8,037 nt of DNA from an uncultured Dorea sp. (GCA_948602995.1 CAPEBR010000067.1:1-8037); one strand, 5' to 3'; positions 1-6,014 are shown, counted from the first letter of the stretch. Numbers and translations are program-made. The notes: a model not told the origin generated them from the sequence alone.

Positions 1-52
1 GAGCACTTGACTTTTAATCAAGTTGTCCGGGGTTCGAATCCCCGCACGCTCA
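1..52 (+). tRNA. tRNA-Lys(UUU), 3' part only
   Basis: This is the 3' two thirds of a lysine tRNA cut by the window edge. The anticodon stem CTTGA/TCAAG (6-10 and 18-22) closes a seven-base loop whose anticodon is TTT at 13-15. The T arm is CGGGG/CCCCG (28-32 and 40-44) around TTCGAAT. The 3' acceptor strand is 45-51 with discriminator A at 52. CCA is not encoded, so it must be added after transcription. The D arm 5' half and the 5' acceptor strand lie outside the window. Confidence 0.93.
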
Positions 53-57
53 GTATG

Positions 58-99
58 AAGTACTATCTTGAGATAATATTTTCCAAGATAGTATTTCTT
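58..99 (+). terminator. AT-rich hairpin between the two tRNAs
   Basis: A 10-bp inverted repeat (TACTATCTTG at 61-70, CAAGATAGTA at 84-93) is flanked by an A-rich left side and TTTCTT on the right, as in a weak intrinsic terminator. It could equally be a processing hairpin in a tRNA precursor that continues into tRNA-Leu. The 13-base loop and AT-rich stem make it weak, and no promoter for tRNA-Leu is obvious after it. Confidence 0.35.
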
Positions 100-134
100 A
101 TATTTTACAAGCTTTATTCAAGGAGGATATATCT

Positions 135-215
135 GCGGATGTGGCGGAACTGGCAGACGCGCCAGACTTAGGATCTGGTGTCTTTGACGTGCAGGTTCAA
201 ATCCTGTCATCCGCA
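135..215 (+). tRNA. tRNA-Leu(UAG)
   Basis: This is a complete class II tRNA. The acceptor stem is GCGGATG (135-141) with CATCCGC (208-214), and the discriminator is A215. The anticodon stem CCAGA/TCTGG (162-166 and 174-178) presents the loop CTTAGGA with anticodon TAG at 169-171, reading CUN leucine codons. A long variable arm (about 179-190) confirms the leucine class. The T arm has the usual GGTTCAAATCC form. CCA is not encoded. It lies 82 bp after tRNA-Lys and is followed by a strong terminator, so it is the last gene of the cluster. Confidence 0.97.
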
Positions 216-241
216 TTGAATTAAGAAGGCTCAATGGATTG

Positions 242-270
242 TACCCTCTGCCAAAGCAGAGGGTATTTTT
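242..270 (+). terminator. Rho-independent terminator of the tRNA cluster
   Basis: A perfect 10-bp stem (TACCCTCTGC at 242-251, GCAGAGGGTA at 256-265) with the four-base loop CAAA is followed at once by TTTTT. It ends transcription from the tRNA genes before the Uma2 gene. Confidence 0.93.
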
Positions 271-345
271 ATAGGACTACAACATGTTGTTTGCTGTTTT
301 GTTCCGGCATCATATTAAATTCTTAACCACAAGGAGGCTTTCACC

Positions 346-903
346 ATGCCAATGCCACAGGAACGCATTTATACATCAGAAGACTACTGGAACCTTCCCG
401 AAGGACAGCGCGCGGAGCTGATCGACGGAAAGCTGTATGCCATGGCTCCGCCAAATCCATTCCATCAAGAATTAGTTATGGAGATTTCCACTGCAGTCCA
501 TAGATATATTAAGTCAAAAAATGGCAGCTGCAAAGTTTACCCTTCCCCATTTGCAGTCAATCTGAATGCAAACGATAAGATTTGGGTGGAACCAGATATC
601 TCTATCGTCTGCGATACAGGCAAAATTGATGGAAGGGGGTGTAAGGGCGCCCCAGATTGGATTATCGAAATCGTTTCCCCCAGCAGCACCCGGATGGATT
701 ACTCCGTTAAACTGTTCAAATATCGTACTGCTGGTGTTCGGGAATACTGGATAGTGAATCCAATGAAGAAAGCGATACAGACTTATATCTTTGAAGGTGA
801 AGAAGATTCAAATTTGTTTTCTTTCGATGACGAAATAGCAGTTTACATTTTCGATGATCTGACTATCAGAATCTCTGATTTATTGGGGACGGGGCATTTT
901 TAA
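346..903 (+). CDS. Uma2-family (DUF820) PD-(D/E)XK nuclease-like protein
   Basis: A 185-residue protein with the full Uma2 pattern: RAELIDGKLYAMAPP (22-36), VEPDISIV (81-88), GAPDWIIEIVSPSS (101-114) and KLFKY...GVREYWIVNP (122-139). By family analogy D84, E108 and K122 form the PD-(D/E)XK core with E24 nearby, so the active site looks intact. The family has a restriction-endonuclease fold and is common in cyanobacteria and Firmicutes. Its cellular role is not established. AAGGAGG at 331-337 sits eight bases before this ATG, which favours it over the ATG two codons later. Oddly, the last codons and the TAA stop lie inside a perfect palindrome (884-919) that also occurs elsewhere in the window, so the C-terminal GTGHF is probably not native. 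The gene stands alone on the + strand, convergent with 922-1407. A possible -10 (CATATT, 311-316) is weak. Confidence 0.92.
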   Translation: MPMPQERIYTSEDYWNLPEGQRAELIDGKLYAMAPPNPFHQELVMEISTAVHRYIKSKNGSCKVYPSPFAVNLNANDKIWVEPDISIVCDTGKIDGRGCKGAPDWIIEIVSPSSTRMDYSVKLFKYRTAGVREYWIVNPMKKAIQTYIFEGEEDSNLFSFDDEIAVYIFDDLTIRISDLLGTGHF

Positions 904-919
904 AAATGCCCCGTCCCCA
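884..919. repeat. Perfect 36-bp palindrome, copy 1 of a dispersed repeat
   Basis: Both arms are 18 bp. The left arm is TGGGGACGGGGCATTTTT, and its exact reverse complement follows with no spacer (centre between 901 and 902). It sits between convergent genes, containing the Uma2 stop and ending two bases before the stop codon of the PNPOx-like gene. A transcript from either strand would form a very stable hairpin, so it may act as a bidirectional transcription end. It lacks the U tract after the stem that a classical intrinsic terminator has. Copy 2 is at 3421-3462. Confidence 0.9.
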
Positions 920-921
920 GC

Positions 922-1407
922 TTATAGCTTATCATACTGCTTTACTTCCACTGTCTTTTCTTCAAAATCCAAAAACAGCTGGAATGCATACCCCTCTTCA
1001 CTGGTGTCCCAGATCTCCACGTATTTCGGAGAAACCTCTATGAGAATCTCCGTGTCCTCATGGCTGTACTTATTATAGCTCTGCCACAAGTACTTCTTAT
1101 AGCCCTCTTCGAATCTGCGCCCCGGCTCATCCACAACCAGTCCCTTATTCTCTGCAAGTCCTTCTACCTGAATTCCGCTCCAGCACAGAGCAACATGAGG
1201 GTTTTCCAAAAGCTGCTTTGTCTTGCGGAAGTTTTTATCCGTCTTAAAATATATCTTTTCGTCATAGAACAGGCAGCTTACGTTCCTCACCATTACATAA
1301 TCGTCCTTGCTGGATGCCAGCGCCATAATCTTATCGGTTCCCAGCATCTCGAACATCCGCTCGACCGCCGCCTCATAGGTAATTGCTTTATCCAGTGTAA
1401 ATTTCAT
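922..1407 (-). CDS. Pyridoxamine 5'-phosphate oxidase-like flavin-binding protein
   Basis: A 161-residue protein with the look of the PNPOx-like split beta-barrel. It has an N-terminal helix, then MALASSKDDYVMVRNVSCLFYDEKIYF (28-54), then the basic segment KTDKNFRKTKQLLENPHVALCW (55-76), where small members of this superfamily contact FMN phosphate. It is shorter than true PdxH oxidases (about 200-220 residues), so it is more likely a small flavin- or F420-type reductase or binding protein than a vitamin B6 enzyme. Substrate unknown. AGGAAAGGAAAT lies just upstream of the ATG at 1405-1407. It follows ribU by 75 bp on the same strand with no intrinsic terminator between, so it may share the FMN-riboswitch transcript. 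Family call good, specific function open. Confidence 0.82.
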   Translation of the reverse strand: MKFTLDKAITYEAAVERMFEMLGTDKIMALASSKDDYVMVRNVSCLFYDEKIYFKTDKNFRKTKQLLENPHVALCWSGIQVEGLAENKGLVVDEPGRRFEEGYKKYLWQSYNKYSHEDTEILIEVSPKYVEIWDTSEEGYAFQLFLDFEEKTVEVKQYDKL

Positions 1408-1458
1408 CTTTTTATTTCCTTTCCTGTCATTTTTTCCTTGTCTCTGTTATGATTCACC

Positions 1459-1473
1459 GGCGGAATATCCGCC
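1459..1473. repeat. Small GC-rich hairpin between ribU and the PNPOx-like gene
   Basis: GGCGGA (1459-1464) and TCCGCC (1468-1473) form a 6-bp stem with a three-base loop, 10 bp after the ribU stop on the - strand. No T run follows on that strand, so it is not a convincing terminator. It could stabilise the 3' end of ribU mRNA or mark a processing site. Confidence 0.5.
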
Positions 1474-1482
1474 CGCAGCAGC

Positions 1483-2133
1483 CTATCTCTCAACAACTCC
1501 TTTAATAAATCTGCTCAGCTTTTTGTAAAGTAAGAATGTAACAATGGATGTAGCGCCATATTTAATCAGGTTAAATGGCACAATTCCAAAAAGAGTCATT
1601 GTCAGGGCATCCTTCATCATCGGATTCACCGCCGTGCACATTGCCACAAAATCATCCATTGTCTTTCCCATCAATCCTGCATAAAACGGGATGATCATAT
1701 ACAGATTCGTAAATACTGCTACAGCCGATACAAGTATTGTGCCTGCAGTCATGCCCGCCACTGCCCTTTGTTTGTTCTTCTTCCTGTAGTAAAGCAGCAC
1801 TGCCGGAAGCACATAGCAGCTGCTTAAGATCAGATTCTGAATCTCCCCTGTTCCAAGAGAGAAACTTCCCTGCATCACAAGCTGCAATAAAATCTTCACC
1901 AGTATAATACCGAATGCCGCTCCTGGTCCGAACATGTAGCCCCCAAGCATCTCCATCACACCCGAAAGGTCAAAAGACATGAACGGCGGCATGAACGGAA
2001 TCGGGAACCTGAGCAGAATCAATATGGCGCTCAATGCCCCCATAAGCCCTACGAAGGCAATGGTCTTTACTCTCACATTCGGCCTTCTGCCTGCTGCTGC
2101 ACTGTGTTTTAAAGTTTCGTTTGTCTGGCTCAT
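1483..2133 (-). CDS. ribU: Riboflavin ECF transporter substrate-binding (S) component RibU
   Basis: A 216-residue, very hydrophobic protein. About six membrane segments can be drawn, starting near 23-42, 57-76, 77-90, 98-115, 126-150 and 178-203. The loop after the first segment, FPIPFMPPFMSFDLSGV (43-59), is the RibU signature. RibU binds riboflavin outside the membrane and works with the shared EcfA/EcfA'/EcfT energising module, which is not in this window. The frame is open upstream to 2298, adding 55 residues, but the ATG at 2131-2133 is chosen because TCCTCCTC (2142-2149 on the + strand, GAGGAGGA on the - strand) lies eight bases before it, and the extension is low-complexity translation of a hairpin-rich leader. 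The FMN riboswitch upstream independently supports the riboflavin assignment. Confidence 0.93.
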   Translation of the reverse strand: MSQTNETLKHSAAAGRRPNVRVKTIAFVGLMGALSAILILLRFPIPFMPPFMSFDLSGVMEMLGGYMFGPGAAFGIILVKILLQLVMQGSFSLGTGEIQNLILSSCYVLPAVLLYYRKKNKQRAVAGMTAGTILVSAVAVFTNLYMIIPFYAGLMGKTMDDFVAMCTAVNPMMKDALTMTLFGIVPFNLIKYGATSIVTFLLYKKLSRFIKGVVER

Positions 2134-2141
2134 CTCACCAA

Positions 2142-2149
2142 TCCTCCTC
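2142..2149 (-). promoter_or_regulatory. Ribosome binding site that fixes the ribU start
   Basis: GAGGAGGA on the - strand, eight bases before the ATG at 2131-2133. It decides against the 55-residue upstream extension that the open frame would allow. Confidence 0.85.
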
Positions 2150-2318
2150 AAATGTAATTTCTCTATCTTCAAGGGCATCCCCGTAAAGATAAAGAATGTG
2201 CCCTGGCACATTCTCGCGCCGAGCGCGGTCGCTTGCGACATAATTCCTCTTCGCGCGAGTGCGCCTCCCCCAGAGGGTTTTTGTGATATAGGGAACAAAG
2301 TTTCCTATGTCACAAAAA
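2150..2318 (-). other. Hairpin-rich leader cassette between riboswitch terminator and ribU
   Basis: This gene-free stretch holds four adjacent inverted repeats. (1) 2161-2171 with 2184-2194: an 11-bp stem as - strand RNA, two of the pairs being G-U. (2) 2194-2201 with 2206-2213: GAATGTGC/GCACATTC, an 8-bp stem with a tetraloop. (3) 2213-2219 with 2253-2259: CTCGCGC/GCGCGAG, enclosing the small hairpin GTCG/CGAC (2228-2231, 2236-2239). (4) 2278-2296 with 2300-2318: up to 19 pairs with a three-base loop. Several frames stay open across it, but none has a convincing ribosome binding site. It could be structured leader RNA or a small dispersed repeat inserted after the terminator. Function unknown. 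Confidence 0.6.
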
Positions 2319-2342
2319 AACCCGGAACGCATACGTCCCGGG
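2314..2342 (-). terminator. Intrinsic terminator of the FMN riboswitch
   Basis: On the - strand CCCGGGACG (2342-2334) pairs with CGTTCCGGG (2329-2321) around the loop TATG. That gives nine pairs including one G-U, followed by seven T residues (2320-2314). It lies about 20 bases after the aptamer, where an FMN riboswitch would stop transcription when FMN is bound. The competing antiterminator pairing was not identified. Confidence 0.9.
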
Positions 2343-2360
2343 CAAATATTTGCAGAAAAT

Positions 2361-2482
2361 GTCTTTTCTCATCCGGACTATACCGTCGGTTCTGGAATTC
2401 CTCACAGGAGGTCACCAGATCAGCCGCCTTAGCGGGTCATGGACTATACCATCGGTAGGGACTTTCACCCTGCCACAAAGAC
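2361..2482 (-). promoter_or_regulatory. FMN riboswitch (RFN element)
   Basis: The - strand reads as a complete FMN aptamer. P1 is GTCTTT (2482-2477) with AAAGAC (2366-2361). The conserved segments follow in order: GGCAGGGTGAAAGTCCCTACC (2473-2453), GGTATAGTCC (2450-2441), a variable hairpin CCCGCTAAGGCGG, then CCGACGGTATAGTCCGGATGA (2388-2368). It senses flavin mononucleotide and, with the terminator just downstream, should shut off ribU when FMN is plentiful. All core elements are present, so it looks functional. Confidence 0.97.
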
Positions 2483-2537
2483 TTCCATATTCTATTATCA
2501 GAATTCGGTGATTGCAGTAACATCATCTGCTTTTTTT

Positions 2538-2566
2538 ATTATATACCCCTTCACGCGGCTTGTAAA
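2538..2566 (-). promoter_or_regulatory. Sigma-A-type promoter of the ribU riboswitch transcript
   Basis: On the - strand, -35 TTTACA (2566-2561) and a perfect -10 TATAAT (2543-2538) are separated by exactly 17 bp. Transcription should start near 2531, about 50 bases before the aptamer. The promoter lies only 13 bp after the stop codon of the upstream transporter gene, so ribU is a separate unit even though the genes are codirectional. Confidence 0.88.
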
Positions 2567-2579
2567 TAGTAACCCGGGG

Positions 2580-3404
2580 TTATTTCTCTGTCTTTTTCAA
2601 GTAAATTAACCAGTAAGCAGAACCTACACATACGGCTCCGCCAATAATATTTCCAATCGTGACCGGAAGAAGATTCGCCACAAGAAAATTCCCCCAGGTA
2701 AGAGAGCCTGTATCAATTCCAGCCTCTGCTGCAGCCTGGGCATAGACCGGAATATTTTTAGCGAAAAGGCCTGCTGCTATATAATACATATTTGCAATAC
2801 TGTGTTCAAAACCACTCAGCACGAAGATCATAATCGGGAAAAACAAGCCTGCAATCTTTCCTGCCACATCCTTTGCCGCAAAAGAAATCCATACCGCAAT
2901 GCATACAAGGAAATTACACAGAATCCCTTTGATCAGCGCATCCCCAAAGGGAAGGGAGCACTTGCCTGCCGCCGTGGAAATAACGGACACGGCCATGCCA
3001 TTGTTAAAAAGACTGACCTGGTGTGAAAAAACTACGCCTGCCGCCGCAAGAAGACTCCCCGCAAAATTTCCAAGATACACAACCACCCAGTTTTTTGCCA
3101 TCCCGGCTGCTGTAATTTCTTTTTCCAGAAGCGGGATCGTAAGCAGACAGTTCCCCGTAAAAAGCTCACTTCCCGCAAGAAGGACCATCGTAAGTCCACC
3201 TGGGAATACACATGCGCCTACAAGCTTTCCGACAGACGGAAGAGGAATTGATACCGCTGCCGTTGTTGCCCCGATTCCTCCCATCGCGATAAAAACTCCT
3301 GCCAGAACTGCCAGAAGAAACATCTTCGGAACCGGTGTTCTGACCTTTCCCTTTCCTGCTGCAATATAATTTTTGGCCACTTCAGCCGGCGTAAATAAAT
3401 TCAT
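2580..3404 (-). CDS. Formate/nitrite transporter (FNT) family channel
   Basis: A 274-residue integral membrane protein of normal FNT length. Both family signatures are visible: GSELFTGNCLL (78-88) and SGFEHSIANMYYI (197-209), the latter with the central-pore histidine H201. DALIKGILCNFLVCIAVW (155-172) supplies the conserved lysine K159. FNT channels are pentamers passing formate, nitrite, hydrosulfide or short-chain acids such as lactate across the inner membrane. In an anaerobic fermenter formate is the most likely cargo, but residues alone do not separate FocA from NirC-like or HSC-type members. AGGGGGAA lies six to thirteen bases before the ATG. The gene is 62 bp downstream of the mutarotase with a palindrome between, and no clear promoter of its own is visible. 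Read-through from the sugar operon is possible but unproven. Confidence 0.93.
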   Translation of the reverse strand: MNLFTPAEVAKNYIAAGKGKVRTPVPKMFLLAVLAGVFIAMGGIGATTAAVSIPLPSVGKLVGACVFPGGLTMVLLAGSELFTGNCLLTIPLLEKEITAAGMAKNWVVVYLGNFAGSLLAAAGVVFSHQVSLFNNGMAVSVISTAAGKCSLPFGDALIKGILCNFLVCIAVWISFAAKDVAGKIAGLFFPIMIFVLSGFEHSIANMYYIAAGLFAKNIPVYAQAAAEAGIDTGSLTWGNFLVANLLPVTIGNIIGGAVCVGSAYWLIYLKKTEK

Positions 3405-3420
3405 CGTTCTTCCCCCTGTT

Positions 3421-3462
3421 GTTTGGGGACGGGGTATTTTTAAAAATACCCCGTCCCCAAAC
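3421..3462. repeat. Perfect 42-bp palindrome, copy 2 of the dispersed repeat
   Basis: The arms are 21 bp with centre between 3441 and 3442. The core is the same as at 884-919 except that one pair is T-A where copy 1 has C-G, changed on both arms. Here it lies between two codirectional genes, four bases after the mutarotase stop on the - strand and just before the transporter's ribosome binding site. As RNA it would fold into a very long hairpin, likely a transcription end or 3' protecting structure for the sugar operon. Confidence 0.92.
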
Positions 3463-3466
3463 GGCT

Positions 3467-4339
3467 CTATTTAATCGAAATTTCCCATATATTCACATAC
3501 TGCTCCCCTGCCGCCAAACGGATCAGATCACTCTTATACTTAAATTCCTCCACAACATCCTGCCTGGATGGCAGGGAAGTCCATGGCTCTATACAGACAT
3601 AAGGAGCCTGTGTCTTTGGTGCATGCCAGATACCGAGATACGGCATATCAGGATAAGACACACTGACCTGCCTTGTGCCTTTATCGGATTTCAAGGTTAC
3701 TTCATCCGCCATATTCTGAAGGACGATGGCGTCATCATCAAACATATTATGGGAAAGCCGCAGCTTCTTCCCGTCCTCCAGCGGGAATTCTGTATTCACC
3801 CCGCTTAGGAAGCACGCAGGTGTATGTCCGATTCTCTCCGGTCTGGCCACACCGCCGAACTCAAGATAATAATCGTCAAATTCAAGTCCTTCCTCAAGAG
3901 GCGCCATAAAGCCCGGATGTCCGCCGATTCCAAAATACATGGTTTCCTTAGAGCAGTTTGAAACGCGGTAGGTAACAGCTATCCCTTGTCCCTTAAGCTC
4001 ATAGGATACCTGGAGGATAAAGGAATATGGATACATTCCACGGGTTGCCTCATTATCCCTGAGTTGGAAAGTTATCTTGTCCTCCTCTTTACAAATGACA
4101 TCATAGGAAAGCTTCCTTGCAAACCCGTGAATGTTCATTTCGTACTCTTTTCCTTCAAGAAGATACTTTCCTTCCGTAAATCTTCCCACATAGGGAAACA
4201 GTAAGGGCGAGCGCTCCTTCCAGTATGTTTCATCTCCATTCCACAGATATTCCGTGCCGTCTTTCTTAATGGACTGGAGTTCTGCACCAACGTCTGATAT
4301 GATTATCTGTATACTTTCATTTCTAATCTGATGCTCCAT
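3467..4339 (-). CDS. Aldose 1-epimerase (mutarotase), LacX-like
   Basis: A 290-residue galactose-mutarotase-fold protein, which interconverts alpha and beta anomers of aldoses in the cytoplasm. Visible motifs: LFPYVGRF (47-54), HGFAR (71-75), GIGGHPGF (137-144, with the likely catalytic acid H141) and VCIEPWTSLP (248-257, with the likely base E251). This set matches the LacX-like branch rather than classical GalM, which is longer. The frame is open 20 codons further up, but the ATG at 4337-4339 has GAGGA about six bases before it, and the extra residues would overlap the isomerase gene. It follows the isomerase by only 10 bp, indicating translational coupling and joint sugar metabolism. Sugar specificity cannot be read from sequence. 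Confidence 0.9.
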   Translation of the reverse strand: MEHQIRNESIQIIISDVGAELQSIKKDGTEYLWNGDETYWKERSPLLFPYVGRFTEGKYLLEGKEYEMNIHGFARKLSYDVICKEEDKITFQLRDNEATRGMYPYSFILQVSYELKGQGIAVTYRVSNCSKETMYFGIGGHPGFMAPLEEGLEFDDYYLEFGGVARPERIGHTPACFLSGVNTEFPLEDGKKLRLSHNMFDDDAIVLQNMADEVTLKSDKGTRQVSVSYPDMPYLGIWHAPKTQAPYVCIEPWTSLPSRQDVVEEFKYKSDLIRLAAGEQYVNIWEISIK

Positions 4340-4343
4340 ATCT

Positions 4344-4351
4344 CTTCCTCT
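4344..4351 (-). promoter_or_regulatory. Ribosome binding site fixing the mutarotase start, overlapping the isomerase stop
   Basis: AGAGGAAG on the - strand shares bases with the isomerase stop codon TAG (4352-4350) and lies four to eleven bases before the ATG at 4339-4337. Ribosomes ending on the isomerase would meet it directly, which supports coupling. Confidence 0.75.
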
Positions 4352-5033
4352 ACTCTGCTGCCGGATACTCATTACAGAGCAGACGGTACGGTTCTTCATC
4401 CTCTTCTACCTCTGGAAACCGTCCGATCGGCTCATAGAAGCGGTTGTCATTTTCATCATCATTGCACATAGAAACTTCTCCAAGAAGCACTGCCCCTCCA
4501 GTCTCTGGCACAATAAAATCATGGTACATGTAAGGTGTAATTGTAATACTCTGACCAGGTTTTAGCAGTACCTTCGTTCCAGCCGGGACTTTCTCTGCCT
4601 TTCCGTCAGAATACACGGTTACATCCGTATCCAGCATAGCTCCGTCTTCCGCACCATTATATACAGTAATGTAAATGTCATTACCTCCCCGGTTGATAAT
4701 ATCTTCCATCTTGTTCCAGTGATAATGCATGGGAGCCGTCTGTCCCTCATAGAGCATGAGAAGCTTCTCTGCATAGGTCTTCGGATATTTCTCAGGCATC
4801 TTCTGATTTCCGTTGCGGATCGTCAGAAGGGAAAATCCCACCTTGTCAAAATTGCCTAGACCGTAATCCGTAATATCCCATCCCAGACAGTTGTCCCGGA
4901 TCTCATCATACTCATGTCCCCTGTTCTGCCAGTCCGCTGCACTCCATTTTGCAAACGGGGGAATCTCAAACCTGTGCTCTTTAATCAACTCCTCCATGTC
5001 TCTGATAACCTGGTTGATTCTTGAACGTTTCAT
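4350..5033 (-). CDS. D-lyxose isomerase-like cupin sugar isomerase
   Basis: A 227-residue protein of the D-lyxose ketol-isomerase family (cupin fold; Bacillus subtilis YdaE and an E. coli O157 enzyme are characterised members). YAEKLLMLYEGQTAPMHYHW (87-106) followed by NKMEDIINRGG carries the metal ligands H103, H105 and E110, and the fourth, H171, is in PYMYHDF (167-173), so the Mn-type site looks complete. Known members convert D-lyxose to D-xylulose, and some also D-mannose to D-fructose. AAGGAG lies 13 bases before the ATG, a longer gap than usual, but the nearer ATG (5046-5044) is out of frame and the N-terminus MKRSRINQVIR fits the family. It is coupled to the mutarotase downstream and follows regulator 1 by 92 bp. 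Confidence 0.88.
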   Translation of the reverse strand: MKRSRINQVIRDMEELIKEHRFEIPPFAKWSAADWQNRGHEYDEIRDNCLGWDITDYGLGNFDKVGFSLLTIRNGNQKMPEKYPKTYAEKLLMLYEGQTAPMHYHWNKMEDIINRGGNDIYITVYNGAEDGAMLDTDVTVYSDGKAEKVPAGTKVLLKPGQSITITPYMYHDFIVPETGGAVLLGEVSMCNDDENDNRFYEPIGRFPEVEEDEEPYRLLCNEYPAAE

Positions 5034-5082
5034 AATTATAATTCATCTCCTTTTCTTTTTACAACTGGGTAAACGGAGTGAA

Positions 5083-5110
5083 CAGTAACAACTTCTCCCA
5101 TTCGTTACTG
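5083..5110. promoter_or_regulatory. Inverted repeat upstream of the isomerase, possible operator
   Basis: CAGTAAC (5083-5089) and GTTACTG (5104-5110) are perfect 7-bp arms whose centres are 21 bp apart, about two helical turns. Such spacing suits a dimeric regulator. No T tract follows on the - strand, so it is not a terminator. It lies in the 92-bp gap between regulator 1 and the isomerase. Confidence 0.4.
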
Positions 5111-5125
5111 CCCACCCCGCATCAA

Positions 5126-6001
5126 TTACATCTTTGTTTCCGACAGCATGATCTCCGGCTTGTCGGCATTCGTTGTCTTAATCAGCTCCTCATTCGTGAC
5201 AAAGCTTAAAAGCGCGTCAATGACCGCTGTCTCATTCAGATGTGCATAGCTCTTATAATAGCTGAAGGACTCCTCCTTTCCCGAAGAGGGAAGAACATAA
5301 TCCGCCAGCGATGATACCGGCGACTGCAGGAAGGCTGTTATGGCAATACTCTTAAGCCCCTTCTCCCTTCCAAGCTCAAGACCCTGTATGACCTGCTTCG
5401 AGGTCCCGGACTGGGAGATGGCGATCAGGATATCCTTCTTGTCCGCAAGGTTCACATGGTTCATGAAATATTCCGGCGCCACGTTAAAGGTGCATTTAAT
5501 TCCAAGCCTTCCCAGGCGGAAACCCATATACTGTGCCAGCGGACTGGTATTTCCCACTGCCATGATGTGCGCGTGCTTACATGTCTTAAGAAGCTTTACA
5601 CAGTTCCACATAACATCCGGGTCAATGTTCCTGCCGATCTCAAGCAGCTCCTCGGCGTACTCCCTCAGCCGCTTTTCCACGGCGTCCTTGCCCTCGGGAA
5701 TGCTGTCCCCGCCGTACTGCTTCCTTCCCAGGTCGCCCGCAAGGGTAATGCGGAACTGGTAATATCCAGCATACCCGATATGATGGCACATCCTGATCAC
5801 CGTAGCGTCACTCACTCCGCTCCTCTTCGCGAGCTGGGACACATTGCAGTCCACTGCCTTCTGCGGGTTCTGCAGAATAAAATCCGCCACCTTCTTCTCA
5901 GCCGAAAAGATCTCGCCATATTTCTCCCGGATAACCTCCAGTACTTCTTTTCCTGCCACATCCTCTTTTACACTGCCTTTTTCCGCCTGTCTGCGCCTCA
6001 T
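5126..6001 (-). CDS. MurR/RpiR-family transcriptional regulator 1
   Basis: A 291-residue regulator with an N-terminal RpiR-type helix-turn-helix (about 54-76: SQLAKRSGVSDATVIRMCHH) and a C-terminal SIS domain (about 135-250) that binds phosphosugars, with AVGNTSPLAQY and AISQSGTSKQVI as the two SIS landmarks. The frame opens further to a GTG at 6074-6076, but the ATG at 5999-6001 is chosen because GGGGTGG (6008-6014) lies six bases before it and the start then lines up with the shorter paralogue at 7025-7852. The upstream ATG at 6053-6055 sits in a hairpin without a ribosome binding site. The two regulators are about 60% identical over the DNA-binding half by my alignment and share the C-terminal pattern PEI/M..LSE.K. 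It probably controls this operon in response to a sugar phosphate. Repressor or activator is not known. Confidence 0.9.
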   Translation of the reverse strand: MRRRQAEKGSVKEDVAGKEVLEVIREKYGEIFSAEKKVADFILQNPQKAVDCNVSQLAKRSGVSDATVIRMCHHIGYAGYYQFRITLAGDLGRKQYGGDSIPEGKDAVEKRLREYAEELLEIGRNIDPDVMWNCVKLLKTCKHAHIMAVGNTSPLAQYMGFRLGRLGIKCTFNVAPEYFMNHVNLADKKDILIAISQSGTSKQVIQGLELGREKGLKSIAITAFLQSPVSSLADYVLPSSGKEESFSYYKSYAHLNETAVIDALLSFVTNEELIKTTNADKPEIMLSETKM

Positions 6002-6007
6002 GCTATA

Positions 6008-6014
6008 CCACCCC
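6008..6014 (-). promoter_or_regulatory. Ribosome binding site choosing the regulator 1 start
   Basis: GGGGTGG on the - strand, six bases before the ATG at 6001-5999. It is better placed than anything in front of the two upstream start codons. Confidence 0.6.

Noticed and set aside
2134..2298. 55-residue N-terminal extension of RibU
   Set aside because: It translates the hairpin-rich leader, has no ribosome binding site at its start, and the ATG at 2133 has a strong one and matches the expected RibU N-terminus.
2135..2332. 65-codon reading frame on the - strand in the ribU leader
   Set aside because: It starts inside the riboswitch terminator hairpin, lacks a ribosome binding site and runs through the inverted repeats. 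The frame is open probably because the DNA there is GC-rich and short.
1979..2458. 159-codon + strand frame across ribU, its leader and the riboswitch
   Set aside because: It is antisense to a well-supported gene and a complete riboswitch, with no family resemblance.
2569..2582. TAACCC/GGGTTA repeat at the FNT transporter stop as a terminator
   Set aside because: The stem is very short with no loop and no following T run on the - strand, and it lies next to the ribU promoter.
884..3462. The two palindromes as ends of a composite mobile element carrying ribU and the FNT gene
   Set aside because: Each copy is itself a full palindrome, there is no transposase or target duplication, and the enclosed genes look like ordinary chromosomal housekeeping genes.
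4340..4399. 20-residue longer mutarotase overlapping the isomerase
   Set aside because: The downstream ATG has a proper ribosome binding site and the extension MKNRTVCSVM... is unlike mutarotases.
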